The notes beneath the pieces were generated by a model. That model saw only the letters and a program-made list of their open reading frames with translations. It had not been told where the DNA came from and did no database searches. A program made the translations under genes and the position numbers. A DNA stretch of 64,000 nt from Halarchaeum nitratireducens (lineage in GTDB: Archaea; Halobacteriota; Halobacteria; Halobacteriales; Halobacteriaceae). How positions within the stretch are numbered: position 1 is the first letter of the stretch; each line of letters starts with the position of its first letter. The DNA lies in the NCBI RefSeq assembly GCF_014647155.1, contig NZ_BMOQ01000004.1:124001-188000 (forward strand), read 5' to 3'. Positions 1 to 7,451 of this stretch are shown here, piece by piece.

Positions 1-173
1 TGCACGTCCGCGAGCTGGAGTCGCGTCACGAGACGCGCGCGGCCGCGGTCGAGGCGGCGATCGCGGCCGCCCGACGGTTCGCGCGGGGCGAAGTGCGTTT
101 CGACGGCGTGTACGCCACACAGCCGCCCGAGGCGTATCTCGACCGGCTCGCCGAGCTGACCGGAGCGGCGTGA
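1..173 (+). CDS. C-terminal fragment of an unidentified protein
   Basis: An open frame enters from the left edge and stops at the TGA at 171-173. The visible 56 residues are Arg/Ala/Glu-rich and probably helical, ending in ...YLDRLAELTGAA. I do not recognise the family. The gene is truncated by the window edge, so length and start are unknown. It is the nearest gene upstream of the UPF0179 gene on the same strand, with 67 nt between them. Confidence 0.55.
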   Translation, partial: HVRELESRHETRAAAVEAAIAAARRFARGEVRFDGVYATQPPEAYLDRLAELTGAA

Positions 174-240
174 GGGCGGAGACGCGACGAGGGGCGGACG
201 CGACGGGAGGCTTAACCGGCCCCGGAGTCTCGATACATCC

Positions 241-687
241 ATGATCACGCTCCTCGGGACGGCGCTCGCGTCCGAGGGCACCGAGTTCGTCTATCGTGGC
301 GAATCGGACGCCTGCGAGGGTTGCCCGTACCGCAAGCAGTGTCTCACGCTCTCCGACGGCGTCCGCTACGAGGTGACTGACGTCCGGGACGGCGGGCAGA
401 CGCTCGACTGTGCGGTCCACGACGGCGGCGTGCGCGCCGTCGAGGTCGAACCGACGTCGATCACGGCGCAGGTGCCCTCGAAGGGCGCGTACGCCGGATC
501 GAAGGGGAAGCTCGCGGGGCCGTGCCCGCACGTCGACTGTCCCGGTCACGAGTACTGCGTGCCGAAGGGCGCCGAGATGGACGCGGAGTACAAGATCGAC
601 GAGATCCTCGGCGACCCGCCCCAGGACTACTGCGCGCTCGATCGGGAGCTGACGCTCGTCGAGTTCGCCCCCTCGGAGGACGACTGA
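241..687 (+). CDS. UPF0179 family protein
   Basis: This 148-residue protein matches the archaeal UPF0179 family. It is rich in paired cysteines (CEGC near residue 25, C at 34, then CPHVDC and PGHEYC around 98-108), which suggests metal or Fe-S binding. The family has no established biochemical role. The start ATG at 241 follows a run with a TATA-like 'gcttaacc' about 30 nt upstream, consistent with a leaderless transcript. Its last 61 nt overlap the 3' end of the convergent hydrolase gene on the minus strand. Confidence 0.85.
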   Translation: MITLLGTALASEGTEFVYRGESDACEGCPYRKQCLTLSDGVRYEVTDVRDGGQTLDCAVHDGGVRAVEVEPTSITAQVPSKGAYAGSKGKLAGPCPHVDCPGHEYCVPKGAEMDAEYKIDEILGDPPQDYCALDRELTLVEFAPSEDD

Positions 688-1466
688 CCGATGTTCGGGG
701 CGGGCTCGCCCTCGTATCCGAACTGTTTCTCGTAGCCGTACGGGGAGAGGAGGACGGGCCAGAACGTCTCGTCGGCGACGAGCGACTCGCCGTCCGCGGC
801 CGCGAACGTCTCGCCCTCCTCGACCTGCTGGAAGTTCTCGACGAACACCTCGTACTCCTCCGCGGGCGGTTTCGGGATCCGCTCGCCCATCCGGAACGTC
901 GGGATCTCGTGCGGCACGGTGTCGCCGGGGAGGACGCCCGAGACCGTGAGGAACTCTCGCGCGAGCGTGTAGGCGTTCTCGGCGGCCGTCTCCGTCCCTT
1001 GGAGGCCGGCCTCGACCTCGACGATGTCGGCGTTCGCGGCGAACAGCCGCCCGCCGCCGAACTCCTCGACGTCGACGAGGGCGGCGACGGAGAGGCGCGG
1101 GACGATCCGCTGGACGTGCTCTTGGCGGCCGTCGGAGACGGCGAACGGGTCCGCGTGACTCTGCGTCGAGTGGATCGAGAGCGCGGTCATCCCCTCGATC
1201 TCGTCGGCGAGCGCCTCGGCGAGTTGGCGCTCGTGGGCGTCCGGCGGGACGTCCTCGCCGAACGAGCGGTTCAGGTCGGCGTCGACGTAGCGGACGCCGC
1301 GCTCGAGGGCGCGCTCGTTGGCGACGACGAGCTTCACGGGTCGTTCGACGTCCGGGTCGTCGGCTTCGAGGCGCTCGATGGCGCGAACCCCGCAGGGCTC
1401 GTCGCCGTGGATCCCGCCGACGACGGCCACTTCGGGCGTGCCCTCGCCCAGTTGTTCGACTCGCAT
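627..1466 (-). CDS. Succinylglutamate desuccinylase/aspartoacylase-family zinc hydrolase
   Basis: The protein is 279 residues from the ATG at 1466 (MRVEQLGEG). Family members are zinc carboxypeptidase-like amidohydrolases. The zinc-binding motif GGIHGDEP is visible near residues 17-24, DADLNRSFG near 62-70 supplies the Asn-Arg substrate-binding pair, and the downstream His lies in LSIHSTQSH. The substrate cannot be told from sequence. The open frame continues upstream to 1706, but that extension lacks family homology and overlaps the divergent DUF309 gene. The C-terminal Ser-rich tail is encoded antisense to the end of the UPF0179 gene. Confidence 0.85.
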   Translation of the reverse strand: MRVEQLGEGTPEVAVVGGIHGDEPCGVRAIERLEADDPDVERPVKLVVANERALERGVRYVDADLNRSFGEDVPPDAHERQLAEALADEIEGMTALSIHSTQSHADPFAVSDGRQEHVQRIVPRLSVAALVDVEEFGGGRLFAANADIVEVEAGLQGTETAAENAYTLAREFLTVSGVLPGDTVPHEIPTFRMGERIPKPPAEEYEVFVENFQQVEEGETFAAADGESLVADETFWPVLLSPYGYEKQFGYEGEPAPNIGQSSSEGANSTSVSSRSSAQ

Positions 1467-1563
1467 TGGGGGCGATAGGGGGCGCGTGCCCAAGTCGCCT
1501 TCGGCGGTCACCCCACCGATACGGCTTAGGACGCGCGAGCCGATAGCGCCACGTGAACGCGCC

Positions 1564-2058
1564 GTGGACGACCACACACGCGACGACGCCGTCGCGCCGC
1601 CGATCGGCGACTCGCCCGCCGGCTGGTCCCGCGAGCGCCGCCCGTCGAACGGCTGGGCGCACGGAACGCTACGCCGCGCGGTCGTCCACGGCGTTCGGCT
1701 GTACAACGCGGGCGACTACCACGCCGCCCACGACTGCTTCGAGGCCGAGTGGTACAACTACGGACGCGGCACCACGGAGAGCGCCTTCTGCCACGGGCTC
1801 GTACAGGTCGCCGCCGGCGCGTACAAACACGTCGACTTCGAGGACGATACGGGAATACGCTCGCTGTTCGGCACCGCGCGCCAGTACCTCGCGGGCGTGC
1901 CCCTCGACTACTACGGCGTGGACGTCCGCGACGTCCGCGAGACGCTCGACGCCGCGCGTGAGAATCCCGCGGTGATCGACGACTGGCGCATCGCGCTCGA
2001 CGGCGAGCATCCCGTCGCGGACGAGCACGACCGCGCGTACGCCGAGCGCGTCGAGTGA
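1564..2058 (+). CDS. DUF309 domain protein
   Basis: The product is 164 residues from the GTG at 1564 ([18 protein letters not shown]). The DUF309 signature is plain: [28 protein letters not shown], then [18 protein letters not shown]309 proteins are small all-helical proteins of unknown function found in archaea and bacteria. The frame is open further upstream to 1318, but that extension lies antisense to the aspartoacylase-type gene and reads as shadow, so the GTG was preferred. It is divergent from that hydrolase gene with a 97-nt gap, so the two may share a promoter region. Confidence 0.82.
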   Translation: MDDHTRDDAVAPPIGDSPAGWSRERRPSNGWAHGTLRRAVVHGVRLYNAGDYHAAHDCFEAEWYNYGRGTTESAFCHGLVQVAAGAYKHVDFEDDTGIRSLFGTARQYLAGVPLDYYGVDVRDVRETLDAARENPAVIDDWRIALDGEHPVADEHDRAYAERVE

Positions 2059-2134
2059 GCAGAACACGTCGAGGTACCCCTCGATCACGTCGCGTTCGTC
2101 CTCGATCGACGACCGAGCCGCGTCCAAATCGGGG

Positions 2135-2143
2135 CGTTAATAC
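2135..2143 (+). promoter_or_regulatory. TATA-like box of tRNA-Leu(CAA)
   Basis: The AT-rich CGTTAATAC stands out of GC-rich sequence about 32 nt before the mature tRNA 5' end, the expected position for an archaeal box A. Confidence 0.5.
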
Positions 2144-2170
2144 CGTCCCGAACCCACCGATCGAGTGCGC

Positions 2171-2255
2171 GCGAGGGTAGCCAAGCTCGGCCAACGGCGA
2201 CGGACTCAAGATCCGTTCCTGTAGAGGTTCGAGGGTTCGAATCCCTTCCCTCGCA
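2171..2255 (+). tRNA. tRNA-Leu (anticodon CAA)
   Basis: This 85-nt class-II tRNA has a 7-bp acceptor stem, GCGAGGG (2171-2177) with CCCTCGC (2248-2254), discriminator A at 2255 and no encoded CCA. The anticodon loop CTCAAGA gives CAA, decoding UUG. The D-arm (TAGCCAAGCTCGGCCA), long variable arm and T-loop TTCGAAT are all recognisable. The long variable arm and discriminator A are typical of archaeal tRNA-Leu. The gene is followed at once by a structured trailer and then by degenerate repeats of its own 3' half. Confidence 0.95.
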
Positions 2256-2322
2256 CGTCACGGTGCATCGTGCACCTATCGTGCGGAAGTCCGCAGGACG
2301 GACTTCCCTCGCACAACTTCCT
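2256..2322 (+). other. Structured tRNA-Leu(CAA) trailer with regenerated acceptor 3' strand
   Basis: Two perfect hairpins are visible: GGTGCA/TGCACC with loop TCG (2262-2276), and GGAAGTCCG/CGGACTTCC with loop CAGGA (2285-2307), extended by GTGC (2281-2284) pairing with GCAC (2311-2314). The 3' arm of the second recreates the last eight bases of the tRNA, CCCTCGCA (2306-2313), and is followed by CAACTTCCT. The same arrangement follows the other tRNA-Leu in this window at 48323-48403. Its function is unknown. It could be a processed trailer RNA, a terminator, or a relic of site-specific integration. Confidence 0.6.
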
Positions 2323-2349
2323 CCCGCGACCACACTCGCACAGTGACGA

Positions 2350-2484
2350 CTCGGCCAACGGCGACGGACCCGAGATCCGTTCCTGTAGAGGCTCGAGGGT
2401 TCGCGTCTCGCGCGAGACGCGAGCCAGTGAGTGGCGCGAGCGTGAGCGAGCGAAACGACCGTGGTTCGAATCCCTTCCCTCGCA
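2350..2484 (+). pseudogene. Degenerate tRNA-Leu copy interrupted by an insertion
   Basis: This copy keeps the D-arm 3' part, anticodon arm, variable arm and T-arm/acceptor 3' strand of tRNA-Leu. It lacks the 5' acceptor strand: the preceding bases do not match GCGAGGGTAGCCAAG. The anticodon region is changed (GACCCGAGATC against GACTCAAGATC), and the T-stem/loop is split by an insertion at 2404-2462. It cannot fold into a tRNA. Confidence 0.8.
2404..2462 (+). mobile_element. Small insertion in the pseudo-tRNA (MITE-like?)
   Basis: A 59-bp insert is flanked by GGTTCG at 2398-2403 and 2463-2468, which would be a 6-bp target duplication. It opens with the perfect 16-bp palindrome CGTCTCGCGCGAGACG (2404-2419) and ends in a GAGCG-rich run. 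It has no coding capacity. Calling it mobile is inference from the duplication and palindrome. Confidence 0.4.
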
Positions 2485-2636
2485 CGTCACGGTGCATCGT
2501 GCACCTATCGTGCGGAAGTCCGCAGGACGGACTTCCCTCGCACAACTTCCTCCTACACTCGTACCGGATAGTGGCGACTCGGCCAACGGCGACCACCGAC
2601 CCGAACTCCTTTGCCGGCCGCGCGGGTGTCTCCGGT

Positions 2637-3422
2637 ATGGACGATCAGACGGCCGTCGCGGAGGCGGCGGCGACGGCGGGCGCGGAGGTGGCCATCGGCG
2701 GTTTCCGGACGCAGATGGACGTCGAGACGAAGGGCGAAAAGACGGACGTGGTGACGGCGTTCGATCGGGACGCCCAGCGCGCGGTCATCGACGTGATCCG
2801 GGAGTCGGACGCGGCGGTGGCGATCGTCGGCGAGGAGGAGGACGAACTGAAGGCGATCCCGGAGTCGGGGCCGTGCTGGGTGATCGACCCGATCGACGGC
2901 ACGAGCAACTTCGTCCGCGGAGTGCCGATCTGGGCGACGAGCGTCGCGGCGGTCGTGGACGGCGAGGCGGTCGCGGCGGCGAACGTCCTGCCGGCGCTCG
3001 ACGACGTCTACGTGAGCGACGGGACCGAGACGACGCTGAACGGCGAGGCGGTGGCGGTGAGCGAGGCGACGGACCCGGAGGCGTTCACGGTCGCGCCGAC
3101 GCTCCGCTGGTCGCGCTCGGCCGCGGATCGCCTCGGGGCGGTCTGCGCGGAGATCGTCTCGGAGTTCGGCGACCTCCGGCGCTTCGGGAGCGCACAGGTG
3201 ACGCTGTCGATGGTCGCGGCGGGGCAGATCGAGGCCGCGGTGTCGGCCGTCGAGAGCCACCCCTGGGACACCGTCGCGGGCGTGGCGATGGTTCGTGCGG
3301 CCGGCGGGACGGTGACGGACGTCCACGGCGAGCGCTGGACGCCGGACGCGACGGGGCTCATCGCGTCGAACGCCACGGCGCACGACGCGCTCGTCGAGAC
3401 GGCCCGAGCGGCGCTCGACTAG
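2637..3422 (+). CDS. Inositol monophosphatase-family phosphatase (SuhB/FBPase-IV type)
   Basis: The product is 261 residues from the ATG at 2637 ([11 protein letters not shown]). The Mg2+-binding signature is present: EEE near residue 65, [15 protein letters not shown] near 80-95, and the C-terminal [15 protein letters not shown] where the family expects W-D-x-A-x-G. Archaeal members dephosphorylate inositol-1-phosphate and often fructose-1,6-bisphosphate, so a role in gluconeogenesis is possible. The frame runs upstream through the tRNA repeats, but that part is not protein-like. Confidence 0.85.
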   Translation: MDDQTAVAEAAATAGAEVAIGGFRTQMDVETKGEKTDVVTAFDRDAQRAVIDVIRESDAAVAIVGEEEDELKAIPESGPCWVIDPIDGTSNFVRGVPIWATSVAAVVDGEAVAAANVLPALDDVYVSDGTETTLNGEAVAVSEATDPEAFTVAPTLRWSRSAADRLGAVCAEIVSEFGDLRRFGSAQVTLSMVAAGQIEAAVSAVESHPWDTVAGVAMVRAAGGTVTDVHGERWTPDATGLIASNATAHDALVETARAALD

Positions 3423-3495
3423 GGCGATCGTCGGCGCACCGGGCGCGTCGACAGCGACCGCAATCGGTAAGGGACACCTCGTCCGTGTACTCGCC

Positions 3496-4611
3496 ATGAG
3501 GTTTCCCGAGACGGACGCGGAGCGGGCGTGGACGGCGGTCCTCGGCGTCGGCCTCGTCGCGCTCGTCGGGGGATCGGTGGTCTTCCCGGATCGCGTCTAC
3601 GGCGGGTTCGTCTGGCACTACTTCTGGGGGCCGGTGTACGCTGACGCGCACAGCGCCGCGTGCACCGTCTGGGACGGCGGTGCGCGAACGCTGCTCTACG
3701 AGAACGCGCGGTGCGCGACGGCGTCGGGGATCGTCGCCGAACCCGGCTACACGCTCGTCTCCGAGGTCGGCTACGCGCTCACGCTCGTCTTCATGCTCAC
3801 GGGCGTCGTCTTCCTCATCCGGCGTCTCGGCGTCGGCGAGGAGTACAGCTTCCTCTACGCCCTCTTCCCGTTCACCCTCTTCGGCGGCGCGCTTCGCGTC
3901 GTCGAGGACGCGAACGACACGGGCGCGTCGGCGCTACACTACCCGCTGAACGCGTTCCTGATCAGCCCCGTGATCTACTTCACCGTCTTCGCGCTGACGC
4001 TCGTCGCGCTCCTGCTCGCGGTGTGGCTCGCCCGCGCCGAGTACGCCGCGAGCTACGAGCGCCCGTTGTTCGCGTTCGGTGCGGGGTTCCTCGCGCTGAC
4101 GCTCGCGTACCTCTGCGCGCTCGTCGTCGTCGACCCGGCCGTCTCCTTCCACCCGGTGTTCACGGTCCTGACGTACGCCATCGCGCTCGGCGTCACCGCC
4201 GCGGACTACTGGCTGCTCACGCGCTACGCGCCGGGCGCGCTCTCCGGGACGGGGGTCGCGGGCGCGGTCGTGATCTTCGGTCACGTGATCGACGGCGCGT
4301 CGAACGTCCTCGCGCTCGACTTCGGGCAGGAGCTCGGCTTGCCGTACGACCTCACGCCGAAGCACCCGGTCAATCAGTTCATCGTCGAGTTCACGCGCGG
4401 GACGCTTCCCGCCTCCGTGACGGAGACGATCGGCGCGGCGTGGCCGTTCCTCCTCGTGAAGATCGTCGCCGCGACGTTCGTCGTCTCGCTCTTCGATCGG
4501 CGGATGTACGAGGAGAACCCGCGCTACACGGTGTTGTTGCTCGTCGCCGTGCTCGCGGTCGGCCTCGGGCCCGGTACGCGGGACATGCTGCGAGCGACGT
4601 TCGGGGTGTAG
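3496..4611 (+). CDS. DUF63 family multi-pass membrane protein
   Basis: This 371-residue integral membrane protein matches DUF63, an archaeal family of unknown function. Hydrophobic segments recur from residue 15 to the C-terminus, roughly eight helices, with conserved polar patches such as [12 protein letters not shown] near 135-146, where most members have a similar acidic motif. The ATG at 3496 follows 'gtaagggac' at a leaderless-promoter distance. It is separated from the upstream phosphatase gene by 73 nt on the same strand. No substrate can be proposed. Confidence 0.85.
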   Translation: MRFPETDAERAWTAVLGVGLVALVGGSVVFPDRVYGGFVWHYFWGPVYADAHSAACTVWDGGARTLLYENARCATASGIVAEPGYTLVSEVGYALTLVFMLTGVVFLIRRLGVGEEYSFLYALFPFTLFGGALRVVEDANDTGASALHYPLNAFLISPVIYFTVFALTLVALLLAVWLARAEYAASYERPLFAFGAGFLALTLAYLCALVVVDPAVSFHPVFTVLTYAIALGVTAADYWLLTRYAPGALSGTGVAGAVVIFGHVIDGASNVLALDFGQELGLPYDLTPKHPVNQFIVEFTRGTLPASVTETIGAAWPFLLVKIVAATFVVSLFDRRMYEENPRYTVLLLVAVLAVGLGPGTRDMLRATFGV

Positions 4612-4661
4612 GCGGAGTCGAGCGAAGCGAGTGCGCGCTTTCTCGAACGGCCCGGCCGTCG

Positions 4662-6380
4662 TCAGGGGAACGGGTGGTGTCGACGGTCGAGACGGGCCTC
4701 GAAGCCGAGCTCGGCGGGGACGTCGCGGGCGCGCGCCCCGAAGGCGGCCTCGTCGAAGAAGAGCGGCTGGGCGTCGGGAGCCAGCACGCGAACGGCGCGG
4801 AAGCCGACGTCGGCGACGTCGCGCGTCGTGAGATCCGTCGCGTAGGCGTCGAGCCCGGCGGCCGACGCGCGCTCGACGACGGCGTCGAGTTCGGCGGCCC
4901 CGTCGGGTACGGTGTCGGGGCCGACGTCGGCGAGCGGGACGGTCGCGTCGGCGTCGAGGAAGTCGCGCGCCGCACGGGGGAAGGCGGCGTAGTCACCGAT
5001 CGCGCCCTGTTCGTCGGCGGCGCGCTCGCGGCCCATGTCGCGGAGTTCGATCCAGTTCTGGACCGCCTCGCAGAGCGCGCTCCGAGCGGCGCCGGCGGCG
5101 TCGAGGCTCGCGGCGCTTCCGAGCGCGAAGCGCGGCCACGCGTCCTCGCCGTGGACGGCGACGGCGATCACGGGCACGTCGACGTCCTGCGTGCAGAGGA
5201 GCGCGGTCACGTCGAGTCCCTCCGCGCCGGCGCGGCGCGCGAGCGTCGCGTACGCCTCGTCGTCGACGGCGAGTTCGAGCGGCTCGAACGTCGAGTACCA
5301 CGCGAGCATCGTCGCGTCGCGCTCGATCGTCTCGTAGAGCCCGGAGCAGAGCGCTTCGACGGGGTCGTTCCCGAGGCCGAGGCCGGTCGTGAGCGCGGGG
5401 CGATGGGTCTCCGCGGGCGGCGGGAAGTGGACGTACTCGGCCGGGAGGAGCGCCTCGCTCCCGTCGACGAGGGAGACGCCGGGGACGAATCGGAGCGGGT
5501 CGTCGCGCGGGACGGCCGGCGCGTCGTCGGGCCGGACGAAGGCGTCGGGGGCGAGCGCGTCCGGGTGGGTCGGTTTGGCGACGTCGAAGTCGCTCTCGCG
5601 GTACGCGGCGGCGCAGTAGCGTTCGAGCCCTTCGCCGACGGCCTTCACGAACGCGGCGTCCCAGTCGAGGCCGACGCCGGCGGCGAGCCCGCGGCTCGCC
5701 GCGCCGCCGAGCGCGGCGGTGTCGCACGTCGTCGCCAGGTAGTACGGCGCGGGGTACGTCTCGCGCTCGCCGACCTCGGTGACGAGACCGACCCGATCGT
5801 CGACGGCGCGCTCGGCCTTCGACACGGCCGCGTCCAGCGGCGTCGCTCCGTGCTCGCGCCCGGGGTCGCCGTAGCGTTCGCCCGTCCCGCAGTCGCAAAA
5901 GGGCGCGGGCGCGAACGACCGCTCGGCGTGGGGGACCTCGACCACGGTCCCGGCGTGGACCGCGCCGTCGAGCAGGTCGAGCGCGCGCTTCCCGGCGAGC
6001 GCGCCGGCGTAACGGACGCTCGATCGGGCGACGCTCGGCTCCGCGGTCGTCTCCGGATCGCCCGCGGCCACCCGGCGCCGCAGACAGGTGAAACAGCCCG
6101 ATTCGGGAGTGAACGCGGCGACGGCGGCGTCCACGTCCGGGACCGAGTGGCCGCCGACGCCGCCGATCTCGACGGCGAGCCACGGCGTTTCGCTCCGCCG
6201 CGCACGGGCGTTCGCGGCGGCGAAGCCGTCGCTCCCGGCGAGACCGACGACGACGGCGACGTCCGCGTCCGCGATCGCGTCCAACCCCGTTCCGGCGGCG
6301 TCGAGGTCGGCGTCGTCGAGCGCCGCGGTCGCGGCGTCGGCCGCCGCGCCGCTTCCGGCGACGGCGTAAGTGCGCGTCAT
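4662..6380 (-). CDS. YcaO-family ATP-dependent amide-activating enzyme with E1-like N-terminus
   Basis: YcaO enzymes use ATP to activate peptide backbone amides for azoline or thioamide formation. This 572-residue protein has an N-terminal part like the TOMM cyclodehydratase E1-type domain, with CFTCLRRR and a later CDCGTG that could bind zinc. The YcaO domain shows the nucleotide/Mg signature YETIERD (Glu350, Glu353), then ALCEAVQNWIELR, and ends HHPFP, a proline-containing C-terminus typical of the fold. No precursor peptide, dehydrogenase or TfuA gene is nearby. The haloarchaeal substrate is not known to me. Confidence 0.85.
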   Translation of the reverse strand: MTRTYAVAGSGAAADAATAALDDADLDAAGTGLDAIADADVAVVVGLAGSDGFAAANARARRSETPWLAVEIGGVGGHSVPDVDAAVAAFTPESGCFTCLRRRVAAGDPETTAEPSVARSSVRYAGALAGKRALDLLDGAVHAGTVVEVPHAERSFAPAPFCDCGTGERYGDPGREHGATPLDAAVSKAERAVDDRVGLVTEVGERETYPAPYYLATTCDTAALGGAASRGLAAGVGLDWDAAFVKAVGEGLERYCAAAYRESDFDVAKPTHPDALAPDAFVRPDDAPAVPRDDPLRFVPGVSLVDGSEALLPAEYVHFPPPAETHRPALTTGLGLGNDPVEALCSGLYETIERDATMLAWYSTFEPLELAVDDEAYATLARRAGAEGLDVTALLCTQDVDVPVIAVAVHGEDAWPRFALGSAASLDAAGAARSALCEAVQNWIELRDMGRERAADEQGAIGDYAAFPRAARDFLDADATVPLADVGPDTVPDGAAELDAVVERASAAGLDAYATDLTTRDVADVGFRAVRVLAPDAQPLFFDEAAFGARARDVPAELGFEARLDRRHHPFP

Positions 6381-6479
6381 GGTCCTTCGATGGGCGCGAG
6401 CGGAGGAAAAAACGGGCGGTTCGCGCGACGCCGCTGGCCGGGGCGGTCTGCCGGTGGCCGGCGGGTCAGCTGGCGCGGA

Positions 6480-7298
6480 TCAGGCGAGAAGGGTCTGTGC
6501 GACGTCGGCGAGTTCGGTCGGCGTCGCGTCCTGGAGGCGGTCGTCGGCGAGCTTGAGGCGCAGTCGCGGGCGTCCCACGTCGATCGGGACCTTCTCGGTG
6601 TCGATGAGCCCGGCGTCTTCCAGGTCGGTCTTCGTCCGACTGAACGTCGCTTTCGAGGCGACGCCGACGTCCTCGCCCCACTTCGAGATGTCGTAGAGGA
6701 GGACGCGGTTCTTCGCGGCGACGAGGAGGCTGACCGTCACCTCGTCGAGGCCGCGGCCGTCACCGCGCGCGGTCTCCATCGCGTCGAGGACGCCGGTGAA
6801 GTCCGTCTCGACGCCGGGGTCGATCTCGTCCGCGAGCGTCTCCCGGACGCGGGAGATGGCGGGCGTTCGCAGGACGAACTCGTCGGCGGCGTCCCACTCG
6901 GCCTCGCGGGCGGTGCGGGCGGCCTCGACGAACGCCTCGTCCTCGGTGGCGAGGCCGGCCATCCGATCGCCGGCCTCGACGAGCGCGACGACGCGGTCGT
7001 CGGTGACGAGGATCGAGGAGCGCGAGAGGTCGTCGCTCGTGCGCAACGAGAGGGCGCCGCGCTCAACGAGATCGGCGGTGCGGCTCGCGACGAGGAAGTC
7101 GTCCATCACCTCCTTCAGCAGTCGGTCGTCGGCCAGCAGACACGTCTCCGGGAGCGGTCCCTCGACGGCCGTCGCGGCGTCGACGAAGCGCTCGATGGTC
7201 GCCCGCGAGGGGTTGACCATCAAGAGTCGATCGGGACCGGCGTCGAAGAGGGCCCCCACGATCTCCTCGACGGTCGTCCCGAGTGGGTTCGCTGTCAT
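6480..7298 (-). CDS. tbsP: TbsP-type transcriptional regulator of sugar metabolism
   Basis: The protein is 272 residues from the ATG at 7298 (MTANPLGTTVEEIVGAL). It resembles the haloarchaeal DUF5821/TbsP family, named for its functional interaction with TrmB. The N-terminal two-thirds looks like a ligand or regulatory domain (SSILVTDDRVVALVEAGDR), and the C-terminal part is a winged helix (LLYDISKWGEDVGVASKATFSRTKTDLEDAGLIDTEKV). A TATA box lies 28-33 nt upstream. An A6 tract at 6407-6412, U-rich in the transcript, lies 68 nt past the stop. trmB itself is in this window at 62309-63361. Confidence 0.72.
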   Translation of the reverse strand: MTANPLGTTVEEIVGALFDAGPDRLLMVNPSRATIERFVDAATAVEGPLPETCLLADDRLLKEVMDDFLVASRTADLVERGALSLRTSDDLSRSSILVTDDRVVALVEAGDRMAGLATEDEAFVEAARTAREAEWDAADEFVLRTPAISRVRETLADEIDPGVETDFTGVLDAMETARGDGRGLDEVTVSLLVAAKNRVLLYDISKWGEDVGVASKATFSRTKTDLEDAGLIDTEKVPIDVGRPRLRLKLADDRLQDATPTELADVAQTLLA

Positions 7299-7325
7299 AC
7301 CTACGTCGGACTACGGCGCACCCGC

Positions 7326-7331
7326 ATATAT
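7326..7331 (-). promoter_or_regulatory. TATA box of tbsP
   Basis: ATATAT stands in an AT-rich patch 28-33 nt upstream of the ATG at 7298, consistent with a leaderless transcript. It lies between tbsP and the 3' end of the CHAT gene, so tbsP has its own promoter. Confidence 0.65.
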
Positions 7332-7451
7332 GATTTTATCACGAAACGGCTGAATGAATCCCGTTCGTCGCCCGTACCGATCGAACGGTGTTCGACCGTC
7401 GAGGCCGTCCCCAGCCCCGTCGGTGTCCCGCTCTCGCGGTCGCACAGCGCC

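Larger units (their letters stand above)
2186..2594 (+). repeat. Tandem reiteration of tRNA-Leu 3' region plus trailer
   Basis: The string CTCGGCCAACGGCGAC starts at 2186 (inside the intact tRNA), at 2350 and at 2578. Unit 1 is 2186-2349. Unit 2 is 2350-2577 and carries a 65-bp insertion. Unit 3 is a stub that ends by about 2594. An 89-nt stretch from the T-loop through the trailer (2235-2323 and 2464-2552) is identical in units 1 and 2. The array reaches to within about 40 nt of the next gene's start. Confidence 0.85.

Noticed and set aside
2350..2484. Second functional tRNA-Leu
   Set aside because: The 5' acceptor strand is missing, the anticodon arm is altered and the T-arm is split by an insertion.
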